A DNA stretch of 15,935 bases from Oscillospiraceae bacterium (GTDB lineage Bacteria > Bacillota > Clostridia > Oscillospirales > Oscillospiraceae). Under the pieces are notes generated by a model that saw nothing but the letters and a program-made list of their open reading frames with translations, did no database searches and had not been told where the DNA came from. How positions within the stretch are numbered: the stretch's first letter is position 1; the number at the start of each line of letters is the position of its first letter. A program made the translations under genes and the position numbers. The DNA lies in contig JAEETR010000015.1 in the NCBI GenBank assembly GCA_016286595.1, positions 1 through 15,935 on the forward strand, written 5' to 3'. Positions 1 through 8,360 of the stretch are shown here, in pieces.

Positions 1-509
1 CACTGACCGACGACGGCATCCGCACCGAGGCCTTCGACCCTGCAAAGGTCAAGGACCCCAGCCTCATCATCTATCACCCTGTGCGCAGAGTCGACGGTGC
101 GCTTATAGTCACCAACGGCGACCAGACCGACACCATCCGGGATTTCGGCGATTTCCGCAAGGCGCTGATGACCCGTGAATACGAGCCCGACGAGCCCAAC
201 TTCACCCCCCGCATCTCCGCCATCTGCTATGACGACGGCTCCTTCGAGCTGTCCGCCCTGAAGCACGACGGCGGCCGGTGCCTGCGCGAGTTCTTCTGCT
301 ACGAGGGCTGTGACGAGGGGAAGGGCTACTTCATCTCCACCTATCAGGGCGACGGAAGCCCCCTGCCCTCCTTCAAGGGAGAGCCCATCGAGATAAACAT
401 GCCCGAGCCCGACGAGGTCTGGGCCGCCATGAACGCCGACAACAAGGTGTCGCTGTATACCAACGTGGGCGGCGAGGTCAGGCTTTTCAACAAAAATCTG
501 GGAGACTGA
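1..509 (+). CDS. purO: IMP cyclohydrolase, PurO-like family (5' end outside window)
   Basis: This is the C-terminal 168 residues of a protein read in the frame starting at base 3, ending in TGA at 507-509; the start lies upstream of the window. The visible part has segments I associate with the stand-alone IMP cyclohydrolase family (IMP_cyclohyd, PF07826): DPSLIIYHPVR, IVTNGDQTDTI, PNFTPRIS and NADNKVSLYTNVGG. This family closes the ring of FAICAR to give IMP, the last step of de novo purine synthesis, in the cytoplasm. It replaces the N-terminal MGS-like half of the usual bifunctional PurH. The next gene, 27 bp downstream, encodes only the formyltransferase half of PurH, which supports the assignment. 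Family members are about 230-240 residues as I recall, so roughly 60-70 residues are missing off the edge. The GTG at 81 is an internal codon, not the start, because the open frame and the similarity continue upstream of it. Confidence 0.85.
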   Translation, partial: LTDDGIRTEAFDPAKVKDPSLIIYHPVRRVDGALIVTNGDQTDTIRDFGDFRKALMTREYEPDEPNFTPRISAICYDDGSFELSALKHDGGRCLREFFCYEGCDEGKGYFISTYQGDGSPLPSFKGEPIEINMPEPDEVWAAMNADNKVSLYTNVGGEVRLFNKNLGD

Positions 510-536
510 ACCGGAATCGGCATTAAGGAGATAAAA

Positions 537-1715
537 ATGAACGAATTTGAACTGAAATACGGCTGCAACCCCAATCAGAAGCCCGCCAGGATATACATGA
601 AGGACGGCTCCGAGCTGCCCGTCAAAGTCCTCAACGGCCGTCCCGGCTACATCAACTTCCTGGACGCCCTGAACTCCTGGCAGCTGGTAAAGGAGCTGAA
701 GGAGGCCACCGGCCTGCCCTCCGCCGCCAGCTTCAAGCACGTGTCTCCCGCCGGCGCCGCCGTGGCCAAGGAACTGACCGACGTTGAAAGACACATCTAT
801 TTCGTGCCGAAGAGCATGAACGTAAGCCCCATCGCCAGCGCCTACATCCGGGCCAGGGGCTCCGACCGTCTGTGCTCCTACGGCGACTGGGCCGCTCTGT
901 CCGACGTGTGCGACGCCGTTACCGCCACCTATATCAAGAACGAGGTGTCCGACGGCGTTATCGCCCCCGGCTACACCGACGAGGCCCTTGAGATCCTCCG
1001 CTCCAAGAAGGGCGGGAACTATCCCGTGGTGGAGATCGACCCCGACTACGTCTGCGCTCCCCAGGAGACGAAGGACGTTTTCGGCATCACCTTCGAGCAG
1101 GGCCACAACAATTTCAGGATAGACGAGAGCCTTTTCACCAATATCGTCACGAAGAACAAGGACATCCCCCGTCAGGCCATGATCGACCTGATGGTGAGCA
1201 TGATAACCCTGAAGTACACCCAGTCCAACTCCGTGTGCTACGTCAAGGACGGTCAGGCCATCGGCGTGGGCGCCGGCCAGCAGAGCCGCATCCACTGCAC
1301 TCGTCTCGCCGGCCAGAAGGCGGACAACTGGTACATGCGCCAGAATCCCAAGGTGCTGGGCCTGCAGTTCGTGGACAAGATCCGCCGCCCCGACAGGGAC
1401 AACGCCATCGACGTGTACACCTCCGACGAGTATGAGGACATCCTGGCGGAGGGCACCTGGCAGCAGTACTTCAAGGTCAAGCCCGAGGTGCTGACCGCCG
1501 AGGAGAAAAAGGCCTGGATAGCCACCCAGACGGGTCTGGCCGTTGGCTCCGACGCGTTCTTCCCCTTCGGCGACAACGTGGAGAGAGCCCGGAAGTCCGG
1601 CGTGCAGTACATCGCCGAGCCCGGCGGCTCCATCCGCGACGACAACGTCATAGAAACCGCCGATAAGTACGGGATAGTCATGGCCTTCACCGGCATGCGG
1701 CTGTTCCACCACTGA
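537..1715 (+). CDS. purH: Stand-alone AICAR formyltransferase (PurH formyltransferase domain only)
   Basis: A 392-residue cytoplasmic enzyme that moves a formyl group from 10-formyl-THF to AICAR, making FAICAR. The protein begins directly at the formyltransferase domain (ELKYGCNPNQKPA, like the RYGMNPHQ start of that domain in ordinary PurH), so the roughly 200-residue MGS-like cyclohydrolase domain is absent. Conserved segments include SFKHVSPAGAAV, with the Lys67-His68 pair that corresponds to the catalytic Lys-His of the family, and YTQSNSVCYVKDGQ and GAGQQSRIHCTRLA. The start is fixed by AAGGAG at 525-530, six bases before the ATG. It is 27 bp after the IMP cyclohydrolase gene, so the two are probably cotranscribed and together replace bifunctional PurH. 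The formyl donor would come from the glyA-fchA-folD genes downstream. The symbol purH is used loosely, since only half of PurH is present. Confidence 0.93.
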   Translation: MNEFELKYGCNPNQKPARIYMKDGSELPVKVLNGRPGYINFLDALNSWQLVKELKEATGLPSAASFKHVSPAGAAVAKELTDVERHIYFVPKSMNVSPIASAYIRARGSDRLCSYGDWAALSDVCDAVTATYIKNEVSDGVIAPGYTDEALEILRSKKGGNYPVVEIDPDYVCAPQETKDVFGITFEQGHNNFRIDESLFTNIVTKNKDIPRQAMIDLMVSMITLKYTQSNSVCYVKDGQAIGVGAGQQSRIHCTRLAGQKADNWYMRQNPKVLGLQFVDKIRRPDRDNAIDVYTSDEYEDILAEGTWQQYFKVKPEVLTAEEKKAWIATQTGLAVGSDAFFPFGDNVERARKSGVQYIAEPGGSIRDDNVIETADKYGIVMAFTGMRLFHH

Positions 1716-1722
1716 TTTTCTT

Positions 1723-1746
1723 CCAGGGGGCGCAGGCTCCCCCTGG
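1723..1746. repeat. CCAGGGGG/CCCCCTGG hairpin after the AICAR formyltransferase
   Basis: The arms at 1723-1730 and 1739-1746 are perfect 8-bp complements around an 8-base loop. It begins eight bases after the stop codon. There is no T-run after it, so it is a weak terminator at best. It resembles the C5/G5 hairpins at 8306-8335 and 9837-9859. Confidence 0.6.
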
Positions 1747-1810
1747 ATCACCCCCTCACGGAGTGCTGCAGCGCACTCGCTGCGCTCGCACGTTTGCACT
1801 CCGAGCGGTG

Positions 1811-1841
1811 TTTTTCCCGCGGCGCATGTCCGCGGGAAAAA
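1811..1841. repeat. Perfect 12-bp inverted repeat (TTTTTCCCGCGG / CCGCGGGAAAAA)
   Basis: The arm 1811-1822 is the exact reverse complement of 1830-1841, with a 7-base loop CGCATGT. The right arm is part of the direct repeat 1822-1855, and its second copy (1908-1942) has CCGCGGGAAAAA but no left arm. On the plus strand the structure ends in A rather than T. On the minus strand it would read as a hairpin followed by T residues. Confidence 0.7.
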
Positions 1842-1855
1842 CGGATGGGATCCGC
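1822..1855. repeat. Direct repeat, copy 1
   Basis: This copy matches 1908-1942 in all but one substitution (T/C after GCGCA), one T/C change after CGGA and one inserted G. The shared core is GTCCGCGGGAAAAACGGA. Spacing between copy starts is 86 bp. This looks like a dispersed or locally duplicated intergenic element rather than coding sequence. Confidence 0.7.
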
Positions 1856-1867
1856 TGTTCCTCATCT

Positions 1868-1902
1868 CCAAACCGAACCCACTTCGCTGGGCTTTGGTTT
1901 GG
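1868..1902. repeat. Imperfect hairpin between the two direct repeats
   Basis: The left arm at 1868-1881 (CCAAACCGAACCCA) pairs with the right arm at 1888-1902 (TGGGCTTTGGTTTGG) with one mismatch or bulge, around the loop CTTCGC. It lies between the two direct repeat copies. Confidence 0.55.
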
Positions 1903-1907
1903 TCAGG

Positions 1908-1942
1908 GCGCACGTCCGCGGGAAAAACGGACGGGGATCCGC
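1908..1942. repeat. Direct repeat, copy 2
   Basis: This is the second copy of the element at 1822-1855. It is followed by a small TTCCG/CGGAA hairpin at 1947-1960. Confidence 0.7.
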
Positions 1943-2028
1943 CGCTTTCCGTTTGCGGAACGAACTTCGGCCCGGTTAAGCAAAACACCTCCCCCCGGGG
2001 GAGACAATACAGACACAGAGGTACTTCT

Positions 2029-3300
2029 ATGAAACTTATGGTGGTGGGCGGCGGAGGCCGCGAGCACGCAATAATCAAAAAGCTCCGGGAAAACCCGGAC
2101 GTGACGGAGATATTTGCCCTGCCCGGCAACGGAGGCATCGCCGCGGACGCGGTGTGCGTCCCCATAGCCGCCACGGACGTCGACGCCATCGCGGATTTCG
2201 CCGCGAAGGAGAGCGTCGACTACGCCGTCGTTGCGCCGGACGACCCCCTGGTACTTGGCTGCGTTGACCGGCTGGAGGCGCTGGGGATACCCTGCTTCGG
2301 GCCCCGGGCAAACGCCGCGATAATCGAGGGCAGCAAGATATTCTCCAAGAACCTCATGAAGAAATACGGCATACCCACCGCGTCCTACGAGACCTTCGAC
2401 GACATGGACGCGGCGTTGGCATATCTTGACGGCGCCCCCATTCCCACCGTGATCAAGGCCGACGGCCTCGCGCTGGGCAAGGGCGTTATCATCGCAGCTT
2501 CCCGGGAGGAGGCCAAAGCCGCCGTCCGGGAGATGATGGCCGACAAAAAGTTCGGCAAAAGCGGCGAGAGAATAGTTATCGAGGAATTTCTGGAGGGGCC
2601 GGAGGTCTCCGTCCTCTCCTTTACGGACGGCAATACCGTCATACCCATGGTGTCCTCCATGGACCACAAGAGGGCCGGCGACAACGATACCGGTCTCAAC
2701 ACCGGCGGTATGGGCACCGTCGCCCCCAATCCCTATTACACCAAGGCCGTGGCGGCGGAGTGCATGGAGAAGATATTCCTGCCCACCATCCGCGCCATGC
2801 GCGCCGAGGGCCGCACCTTCAAGGGCTGCCTCTACTTCGGCCTTATGATAACGAAAGACGGGCCTAAGGTCATCGAGTACAACTGCCGCTTCGGCGACCC
2901 GGAGACCCAGGTGGTCCTGCCCCTGCTGGAAAGCGACCTGCTCACCGTAATGCGCGCCGTCACGGACGGCACTCTGGCGGACTGCCCCGTCAGGTTCTCC
3001 GACAAAAACGCCTGCTGCGTGGTGATGGCCTCCGAGGGCTATCCCGTCAGCTACGAAAAGGGCTATGAGATAGACATTCCCGCCGACGTGCTGCCCGGCG
3101 TGTACGTGGCCGGCGCCGCCCTGAAGGACGGAAAGCTCGTCACCTCCGGCGGAAGAGTACTGGGCGCCGCGGCCGTGGCCGACACGCTGGAGGGCGCCGT
3201 GGCCGACGCCTACGCGATGGTGGGAAAAATAAAGTTCGGAAACGCGTATTACCGTCATGACATCGGCGCAAGGGCTCTTCGCGCCGGGAAAGAGGACTGA
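2029..3300 (+). CDS. purD: Phosphoribosylamine-glycine ligase (GAR synthetase)
   Basis: A 423-residue ATP-grasp enzyme that joins glycine to phosphoribosylamine, giving GAR, the second step of de novo purine synthesis. The N-terminus MKLMVVGGGGREHAI is the classic PurD start (the GGGGREHA nucleotide loop). ATP-grasp signatures follow: VIKADGLALGKGVI, EEFLEGPEVSVLSF, NTGGMGT (residues 224-230) and YNCRFGDPETQ (FGDPE at 288-292). The open frame reaches back to 1894, but the residues before 2029 are translated intergenic repeats. The ATG at 2029 sits after AGAGG at about 2016-2020 and gives the family's usual length. The stop at 3298-3300 is one base before the purL start, so the two genes are translationally coupled. 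It lies within a purine cluster and needs no partner to act. Length, start and motifs all look intact. Confidence 0.96.
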   Translation: MKLMVVGGGGREHAIIKKLRENPDVTEIFALPGNGGIAADAVCVPIAATDVDAIADFAAKESVDYAVVAPDDPLVLGCVDRLEALGIPCFGPRANAAIIEGSKIFSKNLMKKYGIPTASYETFDDMDAALAYLDGAPIPTVIKADGLALGKGVIIAASREEAKAAVREMMADKKFGKSGERIVIEEFLEGPEVSVLSFTDGNTVIPMVSSMDHKRAGDNDTGLNTGGMGTVAPNPYYTKAVAAECMEKIFLPTIRAMRAEGRTFKGCLYFGLMITKDGPKVIEYNCRFGDPETQVVLPLLESDLLTVMRAVTDGTLADCPVRFSDKNACCVVMASEGYPVSYEKGYEIDIPADVLPGVYVAGAALKDGKLVTSGGRVLGAAAVADTLEGAVADAYAMVGKIKFGNAYYRHDIGARALRAGKED

Positions 3301-3301
3301 T

Positions 3302-6300
3302 ATGGTATACAGAGTTTTTGTGGAGAAGAGGCCGGGCCTTGACAACGAGGCCAGAGCCCTTCTGTCCGAGGCCAGGAACCTGCTGGGCATAACGGGCCTT
3401 GAGAAGGTGCGCCTTCTCAACCGCTACGACGTGGAGAACATCACGCCGGAGCTGTTCAGCTACGCCCGCACCACCGTTTTCTCCGAGCCCCAGGTGGATA
3501 TCGTCTCCGACGAGGCGGACACCGAGGGAGCGGCGAGGGTCTTCGCCGTGGAGTATCTCCCCGGTCAGTTCGACCAGCGGGCCGACAGCGCCGCCCAGTG
3601 CATACAGATAATCTCCCAGGGGGAGCGCCCCCTGGTGCAGTCCGCCAGGGTATATCTCCTCTACGGCGACGTGACCGAGGACGACGCGGCGGAGCTTAAA
3701 AAGTACGTGATAAACCCCGTGGAGGCCCGGGAGGCCGCCATGGAAAAGCCCGATACCATCGCCCAGAAGTTCGACGTGCCCACCGCCGTGGACACCCTCG
3801 ACGGCTTCAACGGCCTTGACAGGGCGGGCCTTGAGAAGTTCGTCTCCGACTACGGCCTTGCCATGGACGCCGACGACATACAGTTCTGCCAGACCTACTT
3901 CAAAAAAGAGGGCAGAGACCCCACCATCACCGAGATCCGCGTCATCGACACCTACTGGTCCGACCACTGCCGCCACACCACCTTCAACACCGTCATCGAC
4001 GGCGTCACCTTCGACGATCCTCTGCTGCAGCGGGCTTACGACAGCTATATCGCCGCCCGGGAGGAGCTGGGACGCACCAAGCCCGTGTGCCTCATGGACA
4101 TAGGCACCCTCGCCGCCCGTTATCTCAAGGCCAAAGGAAAGCTGGACAAGCTGGACGAGTCCGAGGAGATAAACGCCTGCACCGTGAAGATCGAGGTGGA
4201 GACGGACGGCGTAAAGGAGCCCTGGCTGCTGCTGTTCAAGAACGAGACCCACAACCATCCCACCGAGATAGAGCCCTTCGGCGGCGCGGCCACCTGCATA
4301 GGCGGCGCCATAAGGGACCCCCTGTCCGGCAGGAGCTACGTTTACGGCGCCATGCGCCTTACCGGCGCGGCGGACCCCACCGTCCCCGTGGCGGACACCA
4401 TACCCGGCAAGCTGCCCCAGAGAAAGATAGTCACCACCGCCGCCGCCGGCTACTCATCCTACGGCAACCAGATAGGTCTGGCCACCGGCATAGTGGACGA
4501 GCTTTATCACCCCGGCTACGCCGCCAAGCACATGGAGATAGGCGCCGTTGTGGCCGCCGCCCCTGCGGAGAACGTCCGGCGTGAAAGACCCGTCCCCGGC
4601 GACGTGATAATCCTGCTGGGCGGCAGCACCGGAAGAGACGGCATAGGCGGCGCCACCGGCTCCAGCAAGGCCCACGACGTGCATTCCGTGGAGACCTGCG
4701 GCGCGGAGGTGCAGAAGGGCAACGCCCCCGAGGAGCGCAAGCTCCAGCGCATGTTCCGCAATCCCGAGGTCACCCGCATGATAAAAAGATGCAACGACTT
4801 CGGCGCCGGCGGCGTCAGCGTGGCCATCGGCGAGCTGGCCGACGGTCTCGACATAGACCTCAACGCCGTGCCCAAGAAGTACGAGGGCCTGGACGGTACG
4901 GAGCTTGCCATCTCCGAGTCCCAGGAGCGTATGGCCGTGGTCATCGAGCCGGAGAACGTCGGCCGCTTCATGGAGCTGGCCGCCCGGGAGAACCTGCAGG
5001 CCTGCCGCGTGGCCGTCGTTAAGGCGGAAAGACGCCTGACCATGAACTGGAACGGCGTGAACATCGTGGATATCTCCAGGGATTTTCTGGACACCAACGG
5101 CGCGCCAAAGCACATCACCGCCCACGCCCAGTCACCGGCCATCGAGAAAAAGACCGTCACCGGCTCCTTCCGCGGCAACCTGATGGCAATGGCGGCTGAC
5201 CTGAACTGCTGTTCCCGCCGGGGCCTTTCCGAGCGCTTCGACTCCACCATCGGCGCGGGCACGGTGCTGATGCCCTTCGGCGGCAGAAACCAGCTCACGC
5301 CCATTCAGGCCATGGTGCAGAAGATATCCGTGGAGAAAAAGCACACCGACGACTGCTCCGTGATGAGCTGGGGCTACAATCCCCACCTCACCTCCGCCAG
5401 CCCCTACCACGGGGCCTATACCGCGGTGGTGGAGTCCCTTTCCAAGCTCATCGCCACCGGCGCGGAGTATAAGGACGTATACCTCACCTTCCAGGAGTAT
5501 TTCGAGCGCATGGGCTCCGACCCGAAGCGCTGGGGCCAGCCTCTGGCCGCGCTGCTGGGCGCCTTCCGGGCCCAGATGGACCTGGGCGTGGCCGCCATCG
5601 GCGGCAAGGACTCCATGTCCGGCTCCTTTGAGGATATAGACGTGCCCCCCACGCTGGTGTCCTTCGCCATAACCACACAGAAGACCGGAGATATCGTGTC
5701 CCCCGAGTTCAAGGCAGCCGGTCACGAAATAGTCCTCCTCACCCCCGATTACGACGGGGACGGCCTGCCCGTACCGGCGTCCCTGCTTGAGAATTTCAAC
5801 ACCGTCACGGCCCTGATGAGAGCGGGCAAGGTCGCCGCCTGCTATACCCCCGGCATCGGCGGCGTGGCCGAGGCGCTTATGAAGATGGCCCTGGGCAACA
5901 CCGTAGGCGTGAGCCTCACCGCCGCCCTGACCATGGACGACCTTTTCTCCTGCCGATACGGCAGCTTCGTCATGGAGATGACGGAGGACTGCGGCGTCGG
6001 CACCGTGATAGGCGAGACCACCGGCACCGCCGCCATCGCTTACGGCGGCGAGAGCGTCGGCCTTTCGGACATCCTCGCCGCCTACGAGGGCACGCTGGAG
6101 AGCGTTTACCCCACGAGGACCGCTGACGAGGTGAAGGCCGTGAACGTAAGCTACAGGGCGGTGTCCCGCCCGTCCTCCGCCGTGAAGACGGCGCGGCCCA
6201 GGGTCCTCATCCCCGCCTTCCCCGGCACCAACTGCGAGTACGACAGCGCCAAGGCCATGGCCGACGCTGGGGCCGATCCGGAGATCCTGGTCATAAACAA

Positions 6301-6991
6301 CCTGACGGCCGACGGCATATCCCGCAGCGTGGACAGATTCGCCGAAGCGCTGAAGACCGCCCAGATGGTGTTCATCCCCGGCGGCTTCTCCGGCGGCGAC
6401 GAGCCCGACGGCAGCGGCAAATTCATTACCGCATTCTTCCGCAACGCCGCCATAAAGGAGGGCGTAACGGAACTGCTTGACAGGCGGGACGGCCTCATGT
6501 GCGGCATCTGCAACGGTTTCCAGGCTCTTATAAAGCTGGGTCTGGTGCCCTACGGAAAGATCGTGGACACCGACGAGAACTGCCCCACCCTGACCTTCAA
6601 CACCATCGCCCGCCACCAGTCCAGGATAGTGCGCACCCGCATCGCCTCCAACAAGTCCCCCTGGCTCGCGCTGACCGAGGTGGGCGACGTTTACAGCGTG
6701 CCCATATCCCACGGCGAGGGCCGGTTCCTGGCCAGCGACGAGCTGGTGAAAAAGCTCATCGACAACGGCCAGGTGGCCACCCAGTACGTGGACATGGAGG
6801 GCAGCGCCACCGGCGACATCCTCTTCAATCCCAACGGCTCCGTGTGCGCCATCGAGGGCATAACCTCCCCGGACGGCAGAGTCTTCGGCAAGATGGGCCA
6901 CGCCGAGAGAAAGGGCTCCGGCCTTTACAAAAACGTGCCCGGCAACTACGATATCCGCATGTTTGAGGCAGCGGTCAGATATTTCAGATAA
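3302..6991 (+). CDS. purL: Phosphoribosylformylglycinamidine synthase, single-chain (synthase plus glutaminase)
   Basis: A 1229-residue enzyme that converts FGAR to FGAM using ATP and glutamine-derived ammonia. It is one chain carrying a PurS-like N-terminal region, a PurL body and a PurQ-like glutaminase, unlike the three-gene PurS/PurL/PurQ set of Bacillus. The synthase signature FKNETHNHPTEIEPFGG has its NETHNHP at residues 314-320, and GGKDSMSGSF lies near residue 767. The glutaminase domain starts near residue 965 (RVLIPAFPGTNCEYDSA). It has a catalytic Cys1070 in MCGICNGFQ and the His1137/Glu1139 pair in SHGEGRF, so it looks complete. The start is the ATG at 3302, preceded by AGAGG inside the end of purD. 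An in-frame start at 3257 would overlap purD by 44 bases and add residues with no family match. The architecture fits the clostridial single-chain FGAM synthase group. Confidence 0.96.
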   Translation: MVYRVFVEKRPGLDNEARALLSEARNLLGITGLEKVRLLNRYDVENITPELFSYARTTVFSEPQVDIVSDEADTEGAARVFAVEYLPGQFDQRADSAAQCIQIISQGERPLVQSARVYLLYGDVTEDDAAELKKYVINPVEAREAAMEKPDTIAQKFDVPTAVDTLDGFNGLDRAGLEKFVSDYGLAMDADDIQFCQTYFKKEGRDPTITEIRVIDTYWSDHCRHTTFNTVIDGVTFDDPLLQRAYDSYIAAREELGRTKPVCLMDIGTLAARYLKAKGKLDKLDESEEINACTVKIEVETDGVKEPWLLLFKNETHNHPTEIEPFGGAATCIGGAIRDPLSGRSYVYGAMRLTGAADPTVPVADTIPGKLPQRKIVTTAAAGYSSYGNQIGLATGIVDELYHPGYAAKHMEIGAVVAAAPAENVRRERPVPGDVIILLGGSTGRDGIGGATGSSKAHDVHSVETCGAEVQKGNAPEERKLQRMFRNPEVTRMIKRCNDFGAGGVSVAIGELADGLDIDLNAVPKKYEGLDGTELAISESQERMAVVIEPENVGRFMELAARENLQACRVAVVKAERRLTMNWNGVNIVDISRDFLDTNGAPKHITAHAQSPAIEKKTVTGSFRGNLMAMAADLNCCSRRGLSERFDSTIGAGTVLMPFGGRNQLTPIQAMVQKISVEKKHTDDCSVMSWGYNPHLTSASPYHGAYTAVVESLSKLIATGAEYKDVYLTFQEYFERMGSDPKRWGQPLAALLGAFRAQMDLGVAAIGGKDSMSGSFEDIDVPPTLVSFAITTQKTGDIVSPEFKAAGHEIVLLTPDYDGDGLPVPASLLENFNTVTALMRAGKVAACYTPGIGGVAEALMKMALGNTVGVSLTAALTMDDLFSCRYGSFVMEMTEDCGVGTVIGETTGTAAIAYGGESVGLSDILAAYEGTLESVYPTRTADEVKAVNVSYRAVSRPSSAVKTARPRVLIPAFPGTNCEYDSAKAMADAGADPEILVINNLTADGISRSVDRFAEALKTAQMVFIPGGFSGGDEPDGSGKFITAFFRNAAIKEGVTELLDRRDGLMCGICNGFQALIKLGLVPYGKIVDTDENCPTLTFNTIARHQSRIVRTRIASNKSPWLALTEVGDVYSVPISHGEGRFLASDELVKKLIDNGQVATQYVDMEGSATGDILFNPNGSVCAIEGITSPDGRVFGKMGHAERKGSGLYKNVPGNYDIRMFEAAVRYFR

Positions 6992-7056
6992 AAGTGGGAA
7001 ACACCTCAGATAAACAGGGCGCTCCGCGGCCGCACAGCGGGAGAATGGAGTTATAA

Positions 7057-8295
7057 ATGAACTTTTTTGACGACCTGATGAATTACGATCCCGCCGTGGC
7101 GGAGGCCTGCAACAAGGAACTGCAGCGTCAGAGGAACAACATCGAGCTCATCGCCAGCGAGAACATAGTGTCCAAGGCGGTGCTCATGGCCGCCGGTACC
7201 GTGCTGACCAACAAGTACGCCGAGGGTTATCCCGGCCACCGCTATTACGGCGGCTGCCAGTGCGTGGATATAGTGGAGGATATAGCCCGCCAGCGGGCAA
7301 GAGACCTCTTCGGCGCGGAGTACGCCAACGTGCAGCCCCACTCCGGCGCCCAGGCGAATCTGGCCGTGTTCTTCGCCCTGCTCCAGCCCGGCGACACCGT
7401 CATGGGCATGAACCTGCAGCAGGGAGGCCATCTGTCCCACGGTTCCCCGGTGAACATCTCCGGCAAGTACTTCAACATCGTACCCTACGGCGTGAACGAC
7501 GTCACCGAGATGATAGATTACGACGAGATGAGGGAGATCGCCCTGAAGTGCCGCCCGAAGATGATAATCGCCGGCGCCAGCGCCTATTCCCGCATCATCG
7601 ACTTCAAGCGCTTCCGCGAGATCGCCGACGAGGTGGGGGCGTACCTGATGGTGGATATCGCCCACATCGCGGGCCTGGTGGCCACCGGCGACCATCCCTC
7701 GCCCGTGCCCTACGCCGACGTGGTCACCACCACCACCCACAAGACCCTCCGGGGTCCCAGAGGCGGCATGATCCTGGCCAGGGCCAAGTACGGCAAGGCC
7801 ATCGACAAGGCCGTGTTCCCCGGCGTGCAGGGCGGTCCCCTCATGCACATAATCGCGGCCAAGGCCGTGGCCCTGGGCGAGGCGATGACCGATGAGTTCA
7901 AGGCTTACAGCGCCCAGATAGTGAAGAACGCCTCCGTGCTGTGCCGGGGCCTTCTCGACCGGGGCGTGGACATCGTGTCCGGCGGCACCGACAACCACCT
8001 GATGCTCCTCAAGCTGCTGCGCTGCGGCATAACCGGCAAGGAGCTGGAGGCCAGACTCGACGCCGTGAACATCACCGCCAACAAGAACACCATCCCCAAC
8101 GACCCCGCCAGCGCCTTCGTAACCAGCGGACTGCGCATCGGCACCCCCGCCGTTACCACCCGGGGCTTCAGAGAGCCGGAGATGGTGAAGATCGCCAACT
8201 GGATCGCCGACGCCATCGAGGATTTCGAGGGCAACAGGGAGCGCATCGCCGCCGAGGTGGCCGAGACCTGCGCCCGGTTCCCCATCTACGAATAA
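7057..8295 (+). CDS. glyA: Serine hydroxymethyltransferase
   Basis: A 412-residue PLP enzyme that converts serine and THF to glycine and 5,10-methylene-THF. The PLP-binding lysine is Lys229 in VTTTTHKTLRGPRGG, the same position as in E. coli GlyA. Other family segments are NIELIASENIVS near the N-terminus, NKYAEGYPGHRYYGG, NVQPHSGAQAN and the substrate loop SHGSP. The start is fixed by GGAG at 7045-7048, eight bases before the ATG. It follows purL by 65 bp and precedes fchA. In this place it feeds the purine pathway twice: glycine is the PurD substrate, and methylene-THF goes to FolD and FchA to become 10-formyl-THF. Length and motifs are standard. Confidence 0.97.
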   Translation: MNFFDDLMNYDPAVAEACNKELQRQRNNIELIASENIVSKAVLMAAGTVLTNKYAEGYPGHRYYGGCQCVDIVEDIARQRARDLFGAEYANVQPHSGAQANLAVFFALLQPGDTVMGMNLQQGGHLSHGSPVNISGKYFNIVPYGVNDVTEMIDYDEMREIALKCRPKMIIAGASAYSRIIDFKRFREIADEVGAYLMVDIAHIAGLVATGDHPSPVPYADVVTTTTHKTLRGPRGGMILARAKYGKAIDKAVFPGVQGGPLMHIIAAKAVALGEAMTDEFKAYSAQIVKNASVLCRGLLDRGVDIVSGGTDNHLMLLKLLRCGITGKELEARLDAVNITANKNTIPNDPASAFVTSGLRIGTPAVTTRGFREPEMVKIANWIADAIEDFEGNRERIAAEVAETCARFPIYE

Positions 8296-8305
8296 AAATG
8301 TTCCC

Positions 8306-8335
8306 CGACAGCCCCCTCAACAAGGGGGCTTGTCG
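8306..8335. repeat. GCCCCCT/AGGGGGC hairpin between glyA and fchA
   Basis: The left arm CGACAGCCCCCT (8306-8317) pairs with AGGGGGCTTGTCG (8323-8335) with a single-base bulge, around the loop CAACA. It starts ten bases after the glyA stop and ends before the fchA ribosome binding site. No T-run follows, so it may act as an mRNA stabiliser, pause or processing site, or be a dispersed palindrome. Which of these applies is not decidable from sequence. Confidence 0.6.
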
Positions 8336-8360
8336 CATATAAGCGAAAGAGGTGAAAATC

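Larger units (their letters stand above)
1716..2028. other. Gene-free 313-bp spacer with hairpins and a direct repeat
   Basis: No gene is supported here. Short open frames exist but lack ribosome binding sites and are low-complexity translations of repeats. The spacer contains, in order, a G5/C5 hairpin (1723-1746), a GAGTGC/GCACTC hairpin (1761-1778), a perfect 12-bp hairpin (1811-1841), an imperfect hairpin (1868-1902), a second copy of a 34-35 bp direct repeat (1908-1942) and a small TTCCG/CGGAA hairpin (1947-1960). None has the T-run expected of an intrinsic terminator. I see no convincing promoter. The purD ribosome binding site lies at its 3' end. Confidence 0.8.

Noticed and set aside
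1894..2028. Upstream in-frame extension of purD
   Set aside because: The added residues are a translation of the intergenic repeat, and PurD proteins begin at the MKLMVVGGGGREHA segment, which has its own ribosome binding site.
3257..3301. Upstream in-frame start for purL inside purD
   Set aside because: It would add 15 residues without family support; the ATG at 3302 follows the purD stop and has AGAGG upstream.
1903..3420. 505-codon open frame on the minus strand across purD
   Set aside because: It is antisense to a clear purD. Its translation is rich in Gly, His, Val and Ala, typical of the complement of GC-rich genes, with no recognisable motif.
5132..6901. 589-codon open frame on the minus strand across purL
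   Set aside because: Same shadow effect: GC-biased third positions remove stops on the opposite strand, and purL on the plus strand has full catalytic motifs.
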